Assembly: GCA_037127255.1 (NCBI GenBank)
Contig: JBANSL010000004.1
Location: forward strand, 22,141,967-22,205,966
Source of the DNA: Persicaria tinctoria
Lineage: Eukaryota > Streptophyta > Magnoliopsida > Caryophyllales > Polygonaceae
DNA length: 64,000 nt
Direction of reading: 5' to 3'
Below, piece by piece: positions 62,905 to 64,000 of this stretch. Below the pieces are notes generated by a model. That model ran no database searches. It worked only from the letters and a program-made list of their open reading frames with translations, and was not told the origin of the DNA. The first letter of the stretch is position 1. The number at the start of each line of letters is the position of its first letter. Position numbers and translations under genes: made by a program.

Positions 62905-64000
62905 ATGTGCCGTTATGGTCGAACACCTGAGTTTGATGCCTTAGACGAACCGGAGCGCCTTATACACATCCAAGCTAAACTGAAAAGAGCCATGGCGGCT
63001 GCAGAGACACAGGAACAACAGATTGAGAGGCATACGAGGGAACTAGCCGCTAAAGATACTACTATCGCCACTGAGAGAGAAGCCATGGAACATGAAGCTG
63101 AGCGTGCGAGGCAAGCAGAAGCCGAGATTTCCCTATGCCCAACCACTGCAAAGGATTATATGCACCCGACTCTCGTCGTGCCTGAATCGACCATTCTAAT
63201 CCCTGAAAATAACTATGAAATCCGCACTCAATTCCTTATTGAAATTAAAAATCATGCTTTTCATGGTAGATTTAATGAATGCCCTCTGCGGCATATTACC
63301 AACTTTACTAACATGTGTCGTAATCTTGCTGAAGGTACCACCTTGGAGTACATCTTGACGAAGGCCTTTCGCTGGTCCCTATCGGGTTCAACATTGAAGT
63401 GGCTTGAAGGGCTGAAATCGCGATCCCTCACGACATGGGCTCAAGTTAAGCAGGAATTTCTAAATAAATTCTTTCCTCCTGCTAAGACAGCGCTCATTCT
63501 CCAAAAGATCACATCTTTCAAACAACAGCATGGGGAGCCGCTGGAAAAGGCTTGGGAATGCTATAAGGATCTACTGCGATCATGCCCTAGATATGGACAG
63601 CAACCATGCATAGTTCAGGAGATCTTCTTAAATTCTCTGGACATGGCTGCAAAGGATAGAATCAACACATATACTCACTATGAGTATCTAACAATGCCGC
63701 CTGCTAACGCATGGACTGCTCTCGACAAGCTGACCAACTATGACAACAAGTATGGGACTCTAGTCAACTATGAGGAGCACCCCTACGCCAGGCCAGCACC
63801 ATCCATGCCCCTCTATGAGCCCCCTAAGGAGATTGATCCAGATGTAAGGGAGCAGTACTACAGAGATCAAAATAAGAAGCTCCTCAAACAAGTAAAGTAT
63901 CTTTCTGTCATCCAGCCTTGTATTGAATGCGGATCACAGAGGCTCACCACTACTAAGTTCCCACACACAGAGCAAGTCAGGCAGGCAGAATACCACGAAG
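62905..64000 (+). CDS. RE8 gag, open to the window end (partial)
   Basis: The ATG at 62905, in the same place as the RE4 and RE5 starts after a short conserved leader, opens a frame of 365 codons without a stop. MCRYGRTPEFDALDEPERLI, a coiled coil rich in Glu/Ala, FHGRFNECPLRHITNFTNMC, KAFRWSLSGSTLKWLEGL, FLNKFFPPAKTALILQKITS, YEYLTMPPANAWTALDKLTN, EIDPDVREQYYRDQNKK. The zinc knuckle is damaged: CIECGSQRLTTTKF has Leu for the metal-binding His and Phe for the last Cys, so RNA packaging by this protein is doubtful in spite of the open frame. It is the only fully open gag in the window. Confidence 0.85.
   Translation, partial: MCRYGRTPEFDALDEPERLIHIQAKLKRAMAAAETQEQQIERHTRELAAKDTTIATEREAMEHEAERARQAEAEISLCPTTAKDYMHPTLVVPESTILIPENNYEIRTQFLIEIKNHAFHGRFNECPLRHITNFTNMCRNLAEGTTLEYILTKAFRWSLSGSTLKWLEGLKSRSLTTWAQVKQEFLNKFFPPAKTALILQKITSFKQQHGEPLEKAWECYKDLLRSCPRYGQQPCIVQEIFLNSLDMAAKDRINTYTHYEYLTMPPANAWTALDKLTNYDNKYGTLVNYEEHPYARPAPSMPLYEPPKEIDPDVREQYYRDQNKKLLKQVKYLSVIQPCIECGSQRLTTTKFPHTEQVRQAEYHE

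Larger units (their letters stand above)
60866..64000 (+). mobile_element. RE8: Athila/Tat-like retrotransposon, 5' part (runs off the window)
   Basis: 5' LTR, PBS and gag on the plus strand, inserted into the RE7 LTR. The candidate target duplication is TATCT (60861-60865); the other end lies outside. Its LTR start and gag are close to RE4/RE5, but its words are of the TCGATATCGA type. Whether it is the gag-protease-CTD kind or has a full pol cannot be seen. Confidence 0.88.

Noticed and set aside
62890..62907. 3' splice site (TTTGCAG/GT) just before the RE8 gag start, also seen before RE4 gag
   Set aside because: Resemblance is only a short CAGGT; no matching donor or expression evidence, and the leader is just 60 bp long.

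Overview
The window is plant nuclear DNA, most likely heterochromatin of a dicot. It is built almost entirely from nested transposable elements. The evidence is several Ty3/gypsy retrotransposons of the Athila/Tat type (gag, aspartic protease, RT-RNase H, integrase, and an extra ORF after pol), primer binding sites matching plant tRNA-Asp, one CACTA DNA transposon, solo LTRs with 5-bp target-site duplications (TSDs), and no intact host gene. The species cannot be named from the sequence.

Layout. Positions 1-1087 hold the end of a minus-strand retroelement. RE1, an Athila-like element on the plus strand, runs from about 1088 to about 46936 but is only about 8.8 kb long once insertions are removed. 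Into it went: solo LTR sL1 (2935-4579, in gag); an 8.74-kb CACTA transposon (7768-16507, splitting the integrase zinc finger), which itself carries a 3.1-kb non-autonomous LTR element RE9 (8221-11335); RE3 (17034-32920, minus), which carries RE4 (23723-32425, plus) inside one LTR; RE5 (34127-43096, minus) in the post-pol ORF; and solo LTR sL2 (43875-45684, minus) in the same ORF. For sL1, CACTA, RE5 and sL2 the reading frame of RE1 is continuous across the deduced empty site, which supports these boundaries.

From 46937 to 55246 are two related pol copies facing each other: RE2 on plus and RE6 on minus. They form an imperfect inverted repeat around a roughly 0.3-kb unique spacer. RE7 (minus, 55247-60865) and the 5' part of RE8 (plus, 60866 to the window end, with an open gag) complete the window.

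How it works together. RE3, RE4 and RE5 share one unusual plan: gag, protease, a low-complexity linker and an integrase C-terminal-domain-like segment, without RT, RNase H or integrase core. They would need the enzymes of a relative such as RE1 or RE2. All the Athila-like families also carry short GC-rich palindromic words, mostly of the form TCG-N4-CGA, repeated in LTRs, inter-domain linkers and 3' noncoding parts. The middle of the word differs from family to family. In addition, a PPT-like motif (TAAGTATGGGGT) recurs at three fixed places in each non-autonomous element, and a small hairpin is kept in the LTR leader of divergent families. These shared cis signals are the most interesting content. 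Most coding regions are broken; the longest open frames are the RT-RNase H of RE2, the protease-CTD ORF of RE5, the RE9 coiled-coil ORF and the RE8 gag.
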